From Rhodococcus sp. Z13 (GTDB lineage: Bacteria; Actinomycetota; Actinomycetes; Mycobacteriales; Mycobacteriaceae), in contig NZ_CP107551.1 in assembly GCF_025837095.1 (NCBI RefSeq), forward strand, positions 2,970,668 through 3,034,667: DNA of 64,000 nt. The letters are read 5' to 3'. This document shows positions 46,146 through 54,195 of this stretch, piece by piece. Under the pieces are notes generated by a model, which did not search any database, was not told where the DNA came from, and was given only the letters and a program-made list of their open reading frames with translations. The position numbers and the translations under genes are program-made. The first letter of the stretch is position 1, and the number at the start of each line of letters is the position of its first letter.

Positions 46146-46177
46146 CGGCCGTCCCGCGCCATCGGGGCGGCCGTTTT
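46146..46177. other. Leader hairpin / plus-strand terminator before 93-aa gene
   Basis: CGGCCGTCCCG, 6-nt loop, CGGGGCGGCCG (one mismatch), then TTTT on the plus strand. Same style as 39078-39112. Confidence 0.45.
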
Positions 46178-46203
46178 CTTTGCGTCCTCCATGTCCGAGC
46201 GGG

Positions 46204-46530
46204 TCACGCGGACACCTTCTGATTTGTCTTGTAGGCACCACTTTCCACAACCGGCATGGCGATGGATTCATGGAGGGTGAAGAGGCTCTCCCAGGGGGTG
46301 CCGAGCTTCTTGGCCAGCGCCCCGGCGAGCGCGGCCGACAGGGTGGTCATCTTGCCGGTCTCGAGAAGACTGATCGTCTGTTGCGTGCAGCGCACCATAA
46401 GGGCCAGATCACCCTGGGTAAGCCCCTTCATCACACGCAGGGTCTTGAGCGTCTCAGGATTCTTCACCCGCATCCATATCCCCTTCCCGTAAAGCCGCCG
46501 GGCCTGTGCCCTCTTCGCCGTGGTTCCCAT
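46204..46530 (-). CDS. XRE-family regulator, Cro-like
   Basis: A 108-aa protein. LRVMKGLTQGDLALMVRCTQ and QTISLLETGKMTTLSAALAG form an HTH_3 domain. Divergent from the repressor gene and first in the early operon, so Cro-like; a Cox-type repressor/excisionase is an alternative. ATG with AAGGGGG upstream; an internal ATG (46471-46473) is also possible. Operator O1 overlaps its promoter. Confidence 0.8.
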   Translation of the reverse strand: MGTTAKRAQARRLYGKGIWMRVKNPETLKTLRVMKGLTQGDLALMVRCTQQTISLLETGKMTTLSAALAGALAKKLGTPWESLFTLHESIAMPVVESGAYKTNQKVSA

Positions 46531-46541
46531 CTTGCCCCCTT

Positions 46542-46560
46542 ACTTGTATCACTGACAAGC
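46542..46560. promoter_or_regulatory. Operator O1 of the immunity region
   Basis: ACTTGT-7 nt-ACAAG, 12 nt upstream of the Cro-like start; overlaps the expected transcription start of the early operon. Confidence 0.62.
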
Positions 46561-46580
46561 CGAGTAGACACCACACTTCA

Positions 46581-46603
46581 CCACTTGTCAATGCGACAAG
46601 TGG
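46581..46603. promoter_or_regulatory. Operator O2 and early promoter -35
   Basis: CCACTTGTC-AATGC-GACAAGTGG, a perfect 9-bp-arm palindrome. On the minus strand it contains TTGACA, 17 nt from TCTACT, a plausible early promoter directed at the Cro-like gene. Confidence 0.7.
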
Positions 46604-46635
46604 AATCTGTGTCGTACGCTGCGGATATGGTTCGA

Positions 46636-46684
46636 CTACTTGTAATCGCCTAGGTGGATTACTGGAACAAGTAGACCCAGTGGA
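46636..46684. promoter_or_regulatory. Operator O3 half sites near repressor start
   Basis: CTACTTGT and ACAAGTAG, same half-sites as O1/O2 but 33 nt apart, just upstream of the repressor Shine-Dalgarno; likely autoregulation. Confidence 0.5.
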
Positions 46685-46698
46685 AGGACAGTCGAGAC

Positions 46699-47265
46699 AT
46701 GCCAGAGCCACACGAGACCACCGCACTCTTCCCGCCCGGCCGTGTCACCCTGCAGGCCCTCCTCGACTACGCCGCATCCAAACGCAAGATGTCCGGCCGC
46801 AAACTCGCCGAACTTGCCCAGTCCAAGGGCTTCGAGATCACCCACACCACCATCAACGGCATCCGCAACGGCTCCTATCGCTTCCAACCCTCCGACGACT
46901 CCATCCGCGCTATCGCCTGGCTGGCCGGCGTCCGCGACGAGACCGCCTTCGAGGCAGCCGGCCGCAAACCACCAGGCAAGCCCTTCGCCGAAGAGCTGCC
47001 GCCCGGGGTGGATCGCCTCGGACCGAAGGAGCGCAAGGCGGTAGTCGAGGTCCTACGGGTCCTCGTCGCCCAATCCACACGGATCGACGAACTCGAACGT
47101 GAACGTGACAGCGTCCTCGGAAACTGGAGCGACGCCGAGATCGTCCCCTTCGGACACGACCCCAAGACCCTCGCCGCCCGGGAAGGACAAACCCAGGACG
47201 CTCGCGAATCCGAGCAGGGCACCCTCGACCTCCCCGACCCCGACGGCCCGGAGTTCGGCGCCTGA
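46699..47265 (+). CDS. Immunity repressor
   Basis: A 188-aa protein. Residues about 15-65 (LLDYAASKRKMSGRKLAELA, THTTINGIRNGSYRF) are an unusual HTH followed by a helical domain. Residues about 105-130 are coiled coil and the C-terminus is acidic. Expressed opposite to the lytic operon, with operators in between and GGAAGG upstream of the ATG. It lacks the Ser/Lys peptidase domain of LexA-like repressors, so its removal may depend on the neighbouring ImmA-like protease (inference). Confidence 0.78.
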   Translation: MPEPHETTALFPPGRVTLQALLDYAASKRKMSGRKLAELAQSKGFEITHTTINGIRNGSYRFQPSDDSIRAIAWLAGVRDETAFEAAGRKPPGKPFAEELPPGVDRLGPKERKAVVEVLRVLVAQSTRIDELERERDSVLGNWSDAEIVPFGHDPKTLAAREGQTQDARESEQGTLDLPDPDGPEFGA

Positions 47266-47324
47266 CAATCACCGGGAGGTGTGACATTCCGGGGTGAAGC
47301 GGCGCGTCGATACGGACAAACTGA

Positions 47325-47340
47325 TCGAACAGGTGTTCTA
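47325..47340 (+). promoter_or_regulatory. LexA-type SOS box upstream of the ImmA-like gene
   Basis: TCGAAC-AGGT-GTTCTA matches the actinobacterial consensus TCGAAC-N4-GTTCGA except for one base. It overlaps the -10 TAATTT, which ends 5 nt before the ATG. Confidence 0.65.
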
Positions 47341-47349
47341 ATTTCCGCC

Positions 47350-47793
47350 ATGCCGAAGACCCGGAAATGGCATCCCTGGAGACACCTACGCGACACCTAC
47401 CCGCACATCTCCGTCAGCTTCGTCGACCTCCGCCCCCTCGGGCTCCTCGGCCGCATCACCCACCACGGCATCGAAATCGACCGGTCCAGCCGTCAACGAG
47501 AGCGCCGCACCACACTCACCCACGAGCTATGCCACCTCGAACGCGGACCGGTCCCCCGCCACCCCCACTTCGCCCGCCGCGAAGAACGCACCGTCGAAAG
47601 TCTCACCGCACGGCGTCTGATCCCACTCGACGCCCTGATCGACGCCCTCGCCTGGTGCGGCGGCCGAGTCACCGACGAAACCGCCGACGAACTCTGGGTC
47701 GACCTCGACACCCTGCGTACACGCATCGACACCCTCACCCCGAGAGAACGACGCTACGTGCAATCCGAACTCGACCGCCGACTCCGCTCCTAA
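47350..47793 (+). CDS. ImmA/IrrE-like metallopeptidase
   Basis: A 147-aa protein with zinc-protease motif THELCHLERG (HExxH at about residues 60-64) and C-terminal helices. Relatives cleave phage or ICE repressors after DNA damage. Placement between repressor and integrase plus the SOS box suggests it inactivates the repressor on induction. ATG 47350 is preferred: TAATTT lies 5 nt upstream, so a leaderless start fits, whereas GTG 47281 has its Shine-Dalgarno too close. Confidence 0.83.
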   Translation: MPKTRKWHPWRHLRDTYPHISVSFVDLRPLGLLGRITHHGIEIDRSSRQRERRTTLTHELCHLERGPVPRHPHFARREERTVESLTARRLIPLDALIDALAWCGGRVTDETADELWVDLDTLRTRIDTLTPRERRYVQSELDRRLRS

Positions 47794-47815
47794 CCACACA
47801 CCTGGAGGCCACACG

Positions 47816-49108
47816 ATGGGACGGCCACCCCTGCCGATCGGCGCGCACGGCAAGATCGCGCGCACCCAACTCCCCGACGGCCGGTGGCGTGCGAGCTGCC
47901 GCGTCCGGGACTTCGACGGCGTCACCCGCAAGGTTTACCGGGAGACGCCCTTCGGGCAGCGCGACCGCACCGGTGCCGTCGCCGAACGCTATCTGCTCGA
48001 GGCGCTCGCCGAGCGGTCCACCCCGCAGGACGGGGACATCACCGCCGACACGAAGGTGCGCGTGTTGTGGCCGGAGTACCGGAAAAAACTCGTCACCGCC
48101 GGCCGGGCCGCGTCCACCCTAGTGAACTATGACCGGATTGCCGCCCGCATCGTCGATGGCCTGGGCGAGCTGAAGATCCGCGAGGCCACCACCCCGCGCC
48201 TCGAGAAGTTCGTGCACGAGATGGCCGACCGCCACGGTGTGCCGACCGCGAAGAACGCCCGGACGATCCTGCTCGGGATGTTCAAGCTCGCAGTGCGGTA
48301 CGGGGCGTTGACCGTGAACCCGGTCCGGGAGGTCACCACCCCGCCGCGCAAGGGGCCGCGCCGGACCGCGCGGGCGATGGACGCCGCCACACTCGCCAAG
48401 CTCTTGCGGGACGTGCACGAGTCCACGGTGCCGTGCCCGCCGTGCCCGACGCCCGCGGAGCGCCGCAAGATCAAAGGCGTCCTGCACCGGCGGGTGCCGA
48501 CGGTGGCCGAGTTCTGCGCCGCCACCGACACCGCGGACGTCGTCGTCCTGTTCGCCGCCACCGGATGCCGCATCGGCGAGCTGCTCGGCATCCGATGGAA
48601 GGACGTCGACCTCGACGAGAAGGTCGTGCACATCACCGGCAAAATCGTCCGCATCACCGGCAAGGGCTTGATCCGGGAGGACATGACGAAGACGCCGGCG
48701 GGTATGCGAACGTTGCCGCTGCCGGACTTCGCGGTCGCCATGCTGCAGCGGCGGGCGCAGATCGGGCCGCTGGTGTTCGAGTCGCTCAATGGTGGCGGGC
48801 CGCGGCATCCGACGACGGTGTCGCGGCAGTGGCTGCAGATCCGATCGGCGCTCGGACTCGACTGGGTCACCACCCACACCTTCCGGAAGACGGTGGCGAC
48901 GCTGATCGACGAGGAGGGGCTGTCGGCGCGTGTGGCAGCTGACCAACTCGGCCATGCCCAGGTGTCGATGACAACTGACACGTACTTCGGCCGGGGCCGG
49001 ACCCACGCGGCGGTGGCCGAAGTGCTCGAGGGGGTACTTGGTGGTGATATCCGGTACGTTTCCGGTACATCTGGGCCGTCCAACGACGATGGCGAACCCG
49101 CGGCGTGA
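47816..49108 (+). CDS. int: Prophage tyrosine integrase
   Basis: A 430-aa protein with an N-terminal arm-binding part, a core-binding domain (RAASTLVNYDRIAARIVDGL) and the catalytic residues: Arg in ATGCRIGELLG, HTFRK box, His in LGHAQVSM and Tyr in TDTYFGR. Catalyses site-specific integration and excision. It ends 93 nt before the first host gene, so attR must be in or right after its 3' end. Confidence 0.95.
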   Translation: MGRPPLPIGAHGKIARTQLPDGRWRASCRVRDFDGVTRKVYRETPFGQRDRTGAVAERYLLEALAERSTPQDGDITADTKVRVLWPEYRKKLVTAGRAASTLVNYDRIAARIVDGLGELKIREATTPRLEKFVHEMADRHGVPTAKNARTILLGMFKLAVRYGALTVNPVREVTTPPRKGPRRTARAMDAATLAKLLRDVHESTVPCPPCPTPAERRKIKGVLHRRVPTVAEFCAATDTADVVVLFAATGCRIGELLGIRWKDVDLDEKVVHITGKIVRITGKGLIREDMTKTPAGMRTLPLPDFAVAMLQRRAQIGPLVFESLNGGGPRHPTTVSRQWLQIRSALGLDWVTTHTFRKTVATLIDEEGLSARVAADQLGHAQVSMTTDTYFGRGRTHAAVAEVLEGVLGGDIRYVSGTSGPSNDDGEPAA

Positions 49109-49200
49109 GCGGCCGCAAGCCGCCTACCTCGGCAGATGTCGGACTTCCGGTCGTTCGGGGGTGCTCACTGTGGCATTACTAGCCGTTACCTGCCGGTGAT
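49109..49200. other. Probable attR / prophage-host junction
   Basis: A 92-nt gap between the integrase and a host gene in the prfB operon. No tRNA or tmRNA segment is recognised in it. The duplicated core cannot be identified because the left end is outside the window. Confidence 0.55.
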
Positions 49201-49719
49201 CTACGGCGCCCGCTCCCCGGTTCCGTCCGGGGTGTCGGAATTCCTGTTGTCCGTCAGCCCCGGGATATGCGGCAGCTCGAACGGGAACGGCCGGTCCGTG
49301 GTGGTCGTGGACGTGCCGGTCGTCGACTCGGACGATCCCGGGCCGGTGGTGTCCTGCGGCGACCCCGGCGTCGGCGACCCGGTCGGGGCCACGGTCGTCG
49401 TCGGCACCGGCGTGTCGGTCGTGGTGTACGGGGTCTCGGTGGGGGTCGCGGTCTCCGGCACGAGCGGCACGTACGGCGTCGAGGAGATGACCACGGCGTC
49501 GGCCGGGGGCGGGGTGGAGTCCTCGGGCTGGTTGAGGAACAGGTAGAGGAACCACAGACCCAGCCACAGCAGGCACAGCGCCAGGGTGGTGGTGCGGACA
49601 CGGCCGCCGAGGATGTGGGCGGGGATGTGCCGGCGGGGCTTCTCGCCCTTCTCGTCGGCCTTCTTCCCCGTGTCCTTCGGGGGCTCCTTCTTCGGGTCCC
49701 TCTTCGCGGTCTCGCCCAC
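49201..49719 (-). CDS. Pro/Thr-rich single-TM membrane protein (Rv3103c-like position)
   Basis: A 172-aa protein: a basic/Lys-rich N-terminus, one membrane helix (TTTLALCLLWLGLWFLYLFL), and an extracellular Thr/Pro/Ser-rich region. GTG 49717-49719 was chosen for GGAGGC upstream. In the recalled M. tuberculosis order (prfB, MscS-like gene, Pro-rich protein, ftsE, ftsX, smpB) this corresponds to Rv3103c. The prophage lies immediately downstream and would separate it from ftsEX. Its C-terminus might be altered by integration. Confidence 0.75.
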   Translation of the reverse strand: MGETAKRDPKKEPPKDTGKKADEKGEKPRRHIPAHILGGRVRTTTLALCLLWLGLWFLYLFLNQPEDSTPPPADAVVISSTPYVPLVPETATPTETPYTTTDTPVPTTTVAPTGSPTPGSPQDTTGPGSSESTTGTSTTTTDRPFPFELPHIPGLTDNRNSDTPDGTGERAP

Positions 49720-49735
49720 TACGCCTCCGCCTTCA

Positions 49736-50617
49736 CTACGCCTCCGCCTTGTCGACGACGCTGACCGTGTCGAGCTGCGGCGATACCGTGATGCCCTGTT
49801 CACGCAGCTTGGCGGCGATCCGCGCCCGCAGCAACCGCCCGACCTGGAACTGTTTGCCGGGCAGGGTGCGCGCGACCATGCGGACGCTGAGCTGGTCGAC
49901 CTCGAGGCTCTCGACGCCCATCACGCTCGGCTCGTCGAGCAGCAGCTCCCGCACTCGCGGCTCCTTGTACGCGGCCTCCCCCAGCTTGCGCAGCATCTCG
50001 GTCACGTCGGCGATGTCGGCGGTGACCGGGATCGGCACGTCGACGACGGCCCGCGCCCAGTCCTTCGACAGATTGACCGCCTTGTTGATCTGGCCGTTGG
50101 GGACGATGATGACCTCGCCGGCGGTGCTGCGCACCCGGGTGATGCGCAGCGTGACGTCCTCGACGGTGCCGACCGCGTCCTCGGACGCGCCGGTCACGGA
50201 GATCTGCACGGTGTCACCGAAGCCGTACTGCCGCTCGGTGATGATGAAGAAGCCGGCGAGGATGTCCTGCACGACGCGCTGCGCGCCGAAGCCCAGTGCG
50301 GCACCGAGCACCGTGGCGGGCGCGACGAGGCTGCCGATCGGCAGTTCCAGGAAGTCGAAGACCTTCAGCGTCGCAACGATGTAGACGAAGGAGATCGTCA
50401 TCCAGGTGACGACCTGCGCCACCGAGTGCCGGTGCTTCGTCGCCTCGGAGCGCACCAGATCGTCGGACTGCATGTAGCGCTCGTCGATCCGGCGGGTGAC
50501 GCGTTCACCCAGCCACGAGATGAAACGGGAGATGATCACCGCACCGAGGACGGTCAGTGCGATGAGCAGCCCGCTGTGGGAGAGCCAGTCGAGGATCCTG
50601 CTACCGGGAAAGGCCAT
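49736..50617 (-). CDS. MscS-family mechanosensitive channel
   Basis: A 293-aa protein with three N-terminal helices, the last being the pore helix region ATVLGAALGFGAQRVVQDI, followed by the beta domain (YGFGDTVQISV, VEDVTLRITRVRS, IIVPNGQINKAVNLSKDW) and a C-terminal alpha/beta part. It releases osmolytes on hypo-osmotic shock. In the operon with prfB. Confidence 0.9.
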   Translation of the reverse strand: MAFPGSRILDWLSHSGLLIALTVLGAVIISRFISWLGERVTRRIDERYMQSDDLVRSEATKHRHSVAQVVTWMTISFVYIVATLKVFDFLELPIGSLVAPATVLGAALGFGAQRVVQDILAGFFIITERQYGFGDTVQISVTGASEDAVGTVEDVTLRITRVRSTAGEVIIVPNGQINKAVNLSKDWARAVVDVPIPVTADIADVTEMLRKLGEAAYKEPRVRELLLDEPSVMGVESLEVDQLSVRMVARTLPGKQFQVGRLLRARIAAKLREQGITVSPQLDTVSVVDKAEA

Positions 50618-50638
50618 CGAGACATCCTCTTCTGCGGT

Positions 50639-51757
50639 CTAGGACTTCTGTTCCTCACGCATACGCCACCGGATGCCTGCCTCGAGGAAGCCGTCGATGT
50701 CGCCGTCGAGCACCGCCGAGGGGTTGTTGACCTCGTACTCGGTGCGCAGGTCCTTGACCATCTGGTAGGGGTGCAGCACGTACGAGCGCATCTGGTTGCC
50801 CCACGAGCTGCCGCCGTCGCCCTTGAGGGCGTCCATCTCGGCGCGCTCCTCCTGGCGCTTGCGCTCGAGGAGCTTGGCCTGCAGCACGCGCATCGCGGCG
50901 ACCTTGTTCTGCAGCTGCGACTTCTCGTTCTGGCAGGTGACCACGATGCCGGTGGGGATGTGGGTCAGGCGCACCGCGGAGTCGGTGGTGTTGACCGACT
51001 GGCCGCCCGGACCGGACGAGCGGTAGACGTCGACGCGGACGTCGTTCTCGTCGATGTCGATGTGGTCGGTGGTCTCGACGACGGGCAGCACCTCGACCTC
51101 GGCGAAGGAGGTCTGGCGGCGGCCCTGGTTGTCGAAGGGGCTGATGCGGACGAGGCGGTGCGTGCCCATCTCGACCGAGAGGGTGCCGTAGGTGTACGGC
51201 GCCTTGATCGCGAAGGTGGCCGACTTGATGCCCGCCTCCTCGGCGTAGGAGGTGTCGTAGACCTCGACGCCGTAGCCGTGCTTGTCGGCCCAGCGGATGT
51301 ACATGCGCATGAGCATCTCGGCCCAGTCCGCGGCGTCGACGCCACCGGCGCCGGCGCGGATGTTGACGAGCGCGTCGCGGTGGTCGTACTCACCCGACAG
51401 CAGGGTGCGCACCTCCATCGCCTCGATGTCGGCGCGCAGGCTCTCGCGTTCGGCGTCGGCGTCGGCCAGCGCAGCGGCGCGGGCGTCGCCCTCCTCGCCC
51501 TCGGCGAGCTCGTAGAGCACCGGCAGGTCTTCGAGCCGCTGGCGCAGGCCCTCGACCCGGCGCAGTTCGCCCTGGGCGTGGGACAGTTCGGAGGTCACCT
51601 TCTGGGCGTGCTCCTGGTCGTTCCACAGTTCGGGGTCCGCCGCCTGGTGCTCGAGTTCGTCGATGCGCCGGCGCAACTCCTCGACGTCGAGGACCGTCTC
51701 CACGGTGCGGAGGGTGGTGTCGAGTTCGGCCAGGTCTGCGGAAACATCGGGATGCAC
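50639..51757 (-). CDS. prfB: Peptide chain release factor 2
   Basis: A 372-aa protein with the RF2-type stop-recognition tripeptide SPF in [12 protein letters not shown] and the GGQ peptidyl-hydrolysis motif in [17 protein letters not shown]. It terminates translation at UGA and UAA. The gene is intact without the +1 frameshift seen in E. coli. GTG 51755-51757 (MHPDVSADL) is preferred to the TTG 9 nt upstream. Divergent from hisN with 32 nt between. Confidence 0.95.
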   Translation of the reverse strand: MHPDVSADLAELDTTLRTVETVLDVEELRRRIDELEHQAADPELWNDQEHAQKVTSELSHAQGELRRVEGLRQRLEDLPVLYELAEGEEGDARAAALADADAERESLRADIEAMEVRTLLSGEYDHRDALVNIRAGAGGVDAADWAEMLMRMYIRWADKHGYGVEVYDTSYAEEAGIKSATFAIKAPYTYGTLSVEMGTHRLVRISPFDNQGRRQTSFAEVEVLPVVETTDHIDIDENDVRVDVYRSSGPGGQSVNTTDSAVRLTHIPTGIVVTCQNEKSQLQNKVAAMRVLQAKLLERKRQEERAEMDALKGDGGSSWGNQMRSYVLHPYQMVKDLRTEYEVNNPSAVLDGDIDGFLEAGIRWRMREEQKS

Positions 51758-51789
51758 GGTGTACAAGCCTACCGACTACCGTGCTGGGC

Positions 51790-52575
51790 ATGGCCACCGA
51801 CTACACCGCCGATCTGGACCTCGCCCTCCGTCTCGCCGACGAAGCCGACATCATCACCCGCGACCGCTTCGGTGCGCTGGATCTGAAGGTGGACGACAAG
51901 CCGGACCTCACCCCGGTCTCCGACGCCGATCTGGCCGTCGAGCGCGCGGTGCGGGAGATCCTCGCCGAGCAGCGGCCCGACGACGCGGTGCTCGGTGAGG
52001 AGTTCGGTGGCGACGCGGTCTTCCGCGGCCGGCAGTGGGTCGTCGATCCGATCGACGGCACGAAGAACTTCGTGCGCGGTGTGCCGGTGTGGGCAAGCCT
52101 GATCTCGCTGCTCGAGGACGGCGTGCCCGTCGTGGGCGTGGTGAGCGCTCCGGCGCTGAACCGCCGCTGGTGGGCGGCGGCGGGTGGCGGGGCGTGGACC
52201 TCGCACGACGGCGGGCAGCCGCGGCGGATCTCGGTGTCGCAGGTGACCGATCTCGCATCGGCATCGCTGAGCTTCTCGAGCCTGAGCGGCTGGCACGACC
52301 GCGGTATCCGCGACCGGTTCGTCGCGCTGACCGACGAGGTGTGGCGGGTGCGCGCCTACGGCGACTTCTTCTCCTACTGCCTGCTCGCCGAGGGCACCCT
52401 CGAGATCGCGCTCGAGCCCGAGGTGTCGCTGTGGGATCTGGCCGCGCTCGACGTGCTGGTACGCGAGGCAGGTGGACGGTTCACGAACCTCGAGGGCGCG
52501 GACGGTCCGCACGGCGGCAGTGCGGTCGCGACCAACGGTGTGCTGCACGACGAGGTGCTCACCCGGCTGAAGTGA
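51790..52575 (+). CDS. hisN: Histidinol-phosphatase (inositol monophosphatase fold)
   Basis: A 261-aa protein with metal-site motifs [18 protein letters not shown] and [16 protein letters not shown] of the IMPase superfamily. In actinobacteria this member dephosphorylates L-histidinol phosphate. The ATG follows a TACCGT -10 by exactly 7 nt, so the message is probably leaderless. It lacks the TGCACC box of the phage promoters. A strong terminator follows. Confidence 0.9.
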   Translation: MATDYTADLDLALRLADEADIITRDRFGALDLKVDDKPDLTPVSDADLAVERAVREILAEQRPDDAVLGEEFGGDAVFRGRQWVVDPIDGTKNFVRGVPVWASLISLLEDGVPVVGVVSAPALNRRWWAAAGGGAWTSHDGGQPRRISVSQVTDLASASLSFSSLSGWHDRGIRDRFVALTDEVWRVRAYGDFFSYCLLAEGTLEIALEPEVSLWDLAALDVLVREAGGRFTNLEGADGPHGGSAVATNGVLHDEVLTRLK

Positions 52576-52596
52576 CCGGCGAGCCGAGATGACCGA

Positions 52597-52632
52597 CCGG
52601 CCCCACGCGCGGCGTTCCGCGCGTGGGGCCGG
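52597..52632 (+). terminator. Terminator of hisN
   Basis: CCGGCCCCACGCGCGG with a 4-nt loop and a full 16-bp complement, 22 nt after the stop. Confidence 0.8.
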
Positions 52633-52719
52633 TGCTCGTCAGTGGACCGGAAGGTGGACAGCGCGCGCGAGAGTCGGCAGTTCGGGATCAGCGGAACTTA
52701 CCGCGCAGTAGACACCGAC

Positions 52720-52735
52720 CTTACTCAGAAGTAAG
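52720..52735. promoter_or_regulatory. Inverted repeat upstream of fadE24-like gene
   Basis: CTTACT-CAGA-AGTAAG, 6-bp perfect arms, 43 nt before the start. Typical size for a TetR-family operator; regulator unknown. Confidence 0.5.
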
Positions 52736-52777
52736 ATCGGAACCATCCGCTGCCGCATCGAGAGACTTCTGGTGATC

Positions 52778-54166
52778 ATGAGCAAGCAAGACAGCGTGGC
52801 CCGCCACACGCCTCGCGACACGTCCGCCGTCGGCCTGAACCCGATCAAACGCGACGCCATCGGCACCGCCATGCGCGTGCTCACCCGGATCACGGGTTCC
52901 GAACTCGCGGACCGCTATCGGATCCGCGAGACGATCGACCGGATCACGTACCAGTCCACGAAGACGGGCTTCAAGACCCTCGGCGCCGCGACCCGCACCT
53001 TCAAGAAGATGTCGGGCGGCGCGACCGGCCCGCAGCGCCTCGACGCCGCGAAGAAGTCGGATCTGTTCGACCTCACGCCCACCGAGGATCAGCAGATGAT
53101 CACGGAGACGGTGCGCGAGTTCGCCGCCGAGATCCTCCGTCCCGCCGCACACGACGCCGACGCTGCCGCCGCAGCCCCGGCCGACCTGCTCGCCCGCGCC
53201 GCCGAGCTCGGGATCACCCTGGTCAACGTCCCCGAGGCGTTCGACGGTGCCGCCGACGAGCGCGGCGTGGTGACCAACGTGCTCGTGGCCGAGGCCCTCG
53301 CCCATGGCGACATGGGACTCGCACTGCCGATCCTCGCGCCGAGCGGTGTGGCCGTCGCCCTGACCCAGTGGGGCACCGAGGACCAGCAGAAGACCTACCT
53401 GCCCGCCTTCGCCTCCGACGACGTCCCGCAGGCCTCCGTCGTGATCGCCGAGCCGCGGCCGCTGTTCGATCCGTTCGCGCTGCAGACCAAGGCGGTGCGC
53501 TCCCCCAGCGGCTACCGCCTCAACGGCGTCAAGTCGTTCGTGCCGGCCGCCGGCAGCGCCGAGCTGTTCGTCGTCGCCGCCGAGCTCGACGGCAAGCCGT
53601 CGCTGTTCCTCGTCGAGGCGAAGAGCAAGGGCGTCGTCATCGAGGCCGATCCCGGCATGGGCCTGCGCGCCGCGAGCCTCGGCCGCCTGCACCTCGAGAA
53701 CGTCGCCGTGCCCGAGGCCGCCCGCCTGGGCGACGACGATCCGGACGTGCGGGCCGAGCAGTACGCCGACGCCGTGCGCCTGTCGCGTCTCGGCTGGGCC
53801 TCCCTGGCCATGGGCACCGGCCAGGCCGTGCTCGACTACGTGATCCCCTACGTCAACGAGCGTCACGCGTTCGGTGAGCCCATCAGCCACCGGCAGGCGG
53901 TGGCTTTCATGGTGGCCAACATCAAGATCGAGCTCGACGGTCTGCGGCTCGTCACCCTGCGCGGTGCGTCGCGGGCCGAGCAGGGCTTGTCGTTCGCCCG
54001 CGAGGCGGCACTCGCCAAGAAGCTCGCCACCGACAAGGGCATGCAGTTCGGCCTCGACGGCGTGCAGCTGCTCGGCGGCCACGGCTACACCAAGGAACAC
54101 CCCGTCGAGCGCTGGTACCGCGACCTGCGGGCCGTCGGCGTCGCCGAGGGCATCGTCCTCGTCTGA
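52778..54166 (+). CDS. fadE24: Acyl-CoA dehydrogenase, FadE24-like subunit
   Basis: A 462-aa protein with an N-terminal extension of about 100 residues and then the acyl-CoA dehydrogenase fold (TPTEDQQMITETVREFAAEI, LLGGHGYTKEHPVERWYRDL). It ends AEGIVLV and lacks the usual C-terminal EGT-x-x-IQ segment with the catalytic Glu. This suggests the non-catalytic half of a heteromer with the next gene product. In Mtb the corresponding pair is fadE24-fadE23 downstream of hisN. Role in fatty acid or lipid beta-oxidation. Confidence 0.85.
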   Translation: MSKQDSVARHTPRDTSAVGLNPIKRDAIGTAMRVLTRITGSELADRYRIRETIDRITYQSTKTGFKTLGAATRTFKKMSGGATGPQRLDAAKKSDLFDLTPTEDQQMITETVREFAAEILRPAAHDADAAAAAPADLLARAAELGITLVNVPEAFDGAADERGVVTNVLVAEALAHGDMGLALPILAPSGVAVALTQWGTEDQQKTYLPAFASDDVPQASVVIAEPRPLFDPFALQTKAVRSPSGYRLNGVKSFVPAAGSAELFVVAAELDGKPSLFLVEAKSKGVVIEADPGMGLRAASLGRLHLENVAVPEAARLGDDDPDVRAEQYADAVRLSRLGWASLAMGTGQAVLDYVIPYVNERHAFGEPISHRQAVAFMVANIKIELDGLRLVTLRGASRAEQGLSFAREAALAKKLATDKGMQFGLDGVQLLGGHGYTKEHPVERWYRDLRAVGVAEGIVLV

Positions 54167-54195
54167 GCGGACCGACCCGAACCAAGGAACCTGTG

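Noticed and set aside
49109-49200. tRNA or tmRNA fragment as attachment site at the right junction
   Set aside because: No T-arm, anticodon arm or CCA-like end could be recognised in the 92-nt gap.
50639-51757. Programmed +1 frameshift in prfB
   Set aside because: The frame is continuous with no in-frame UGA near the start, unlike E. coli prfB.
49586-51886. Plus-strand open frame of over 700 codons opposite MscS and prfB
   Set aside because: It covers two well-identified genes in antisense and shows no family features.
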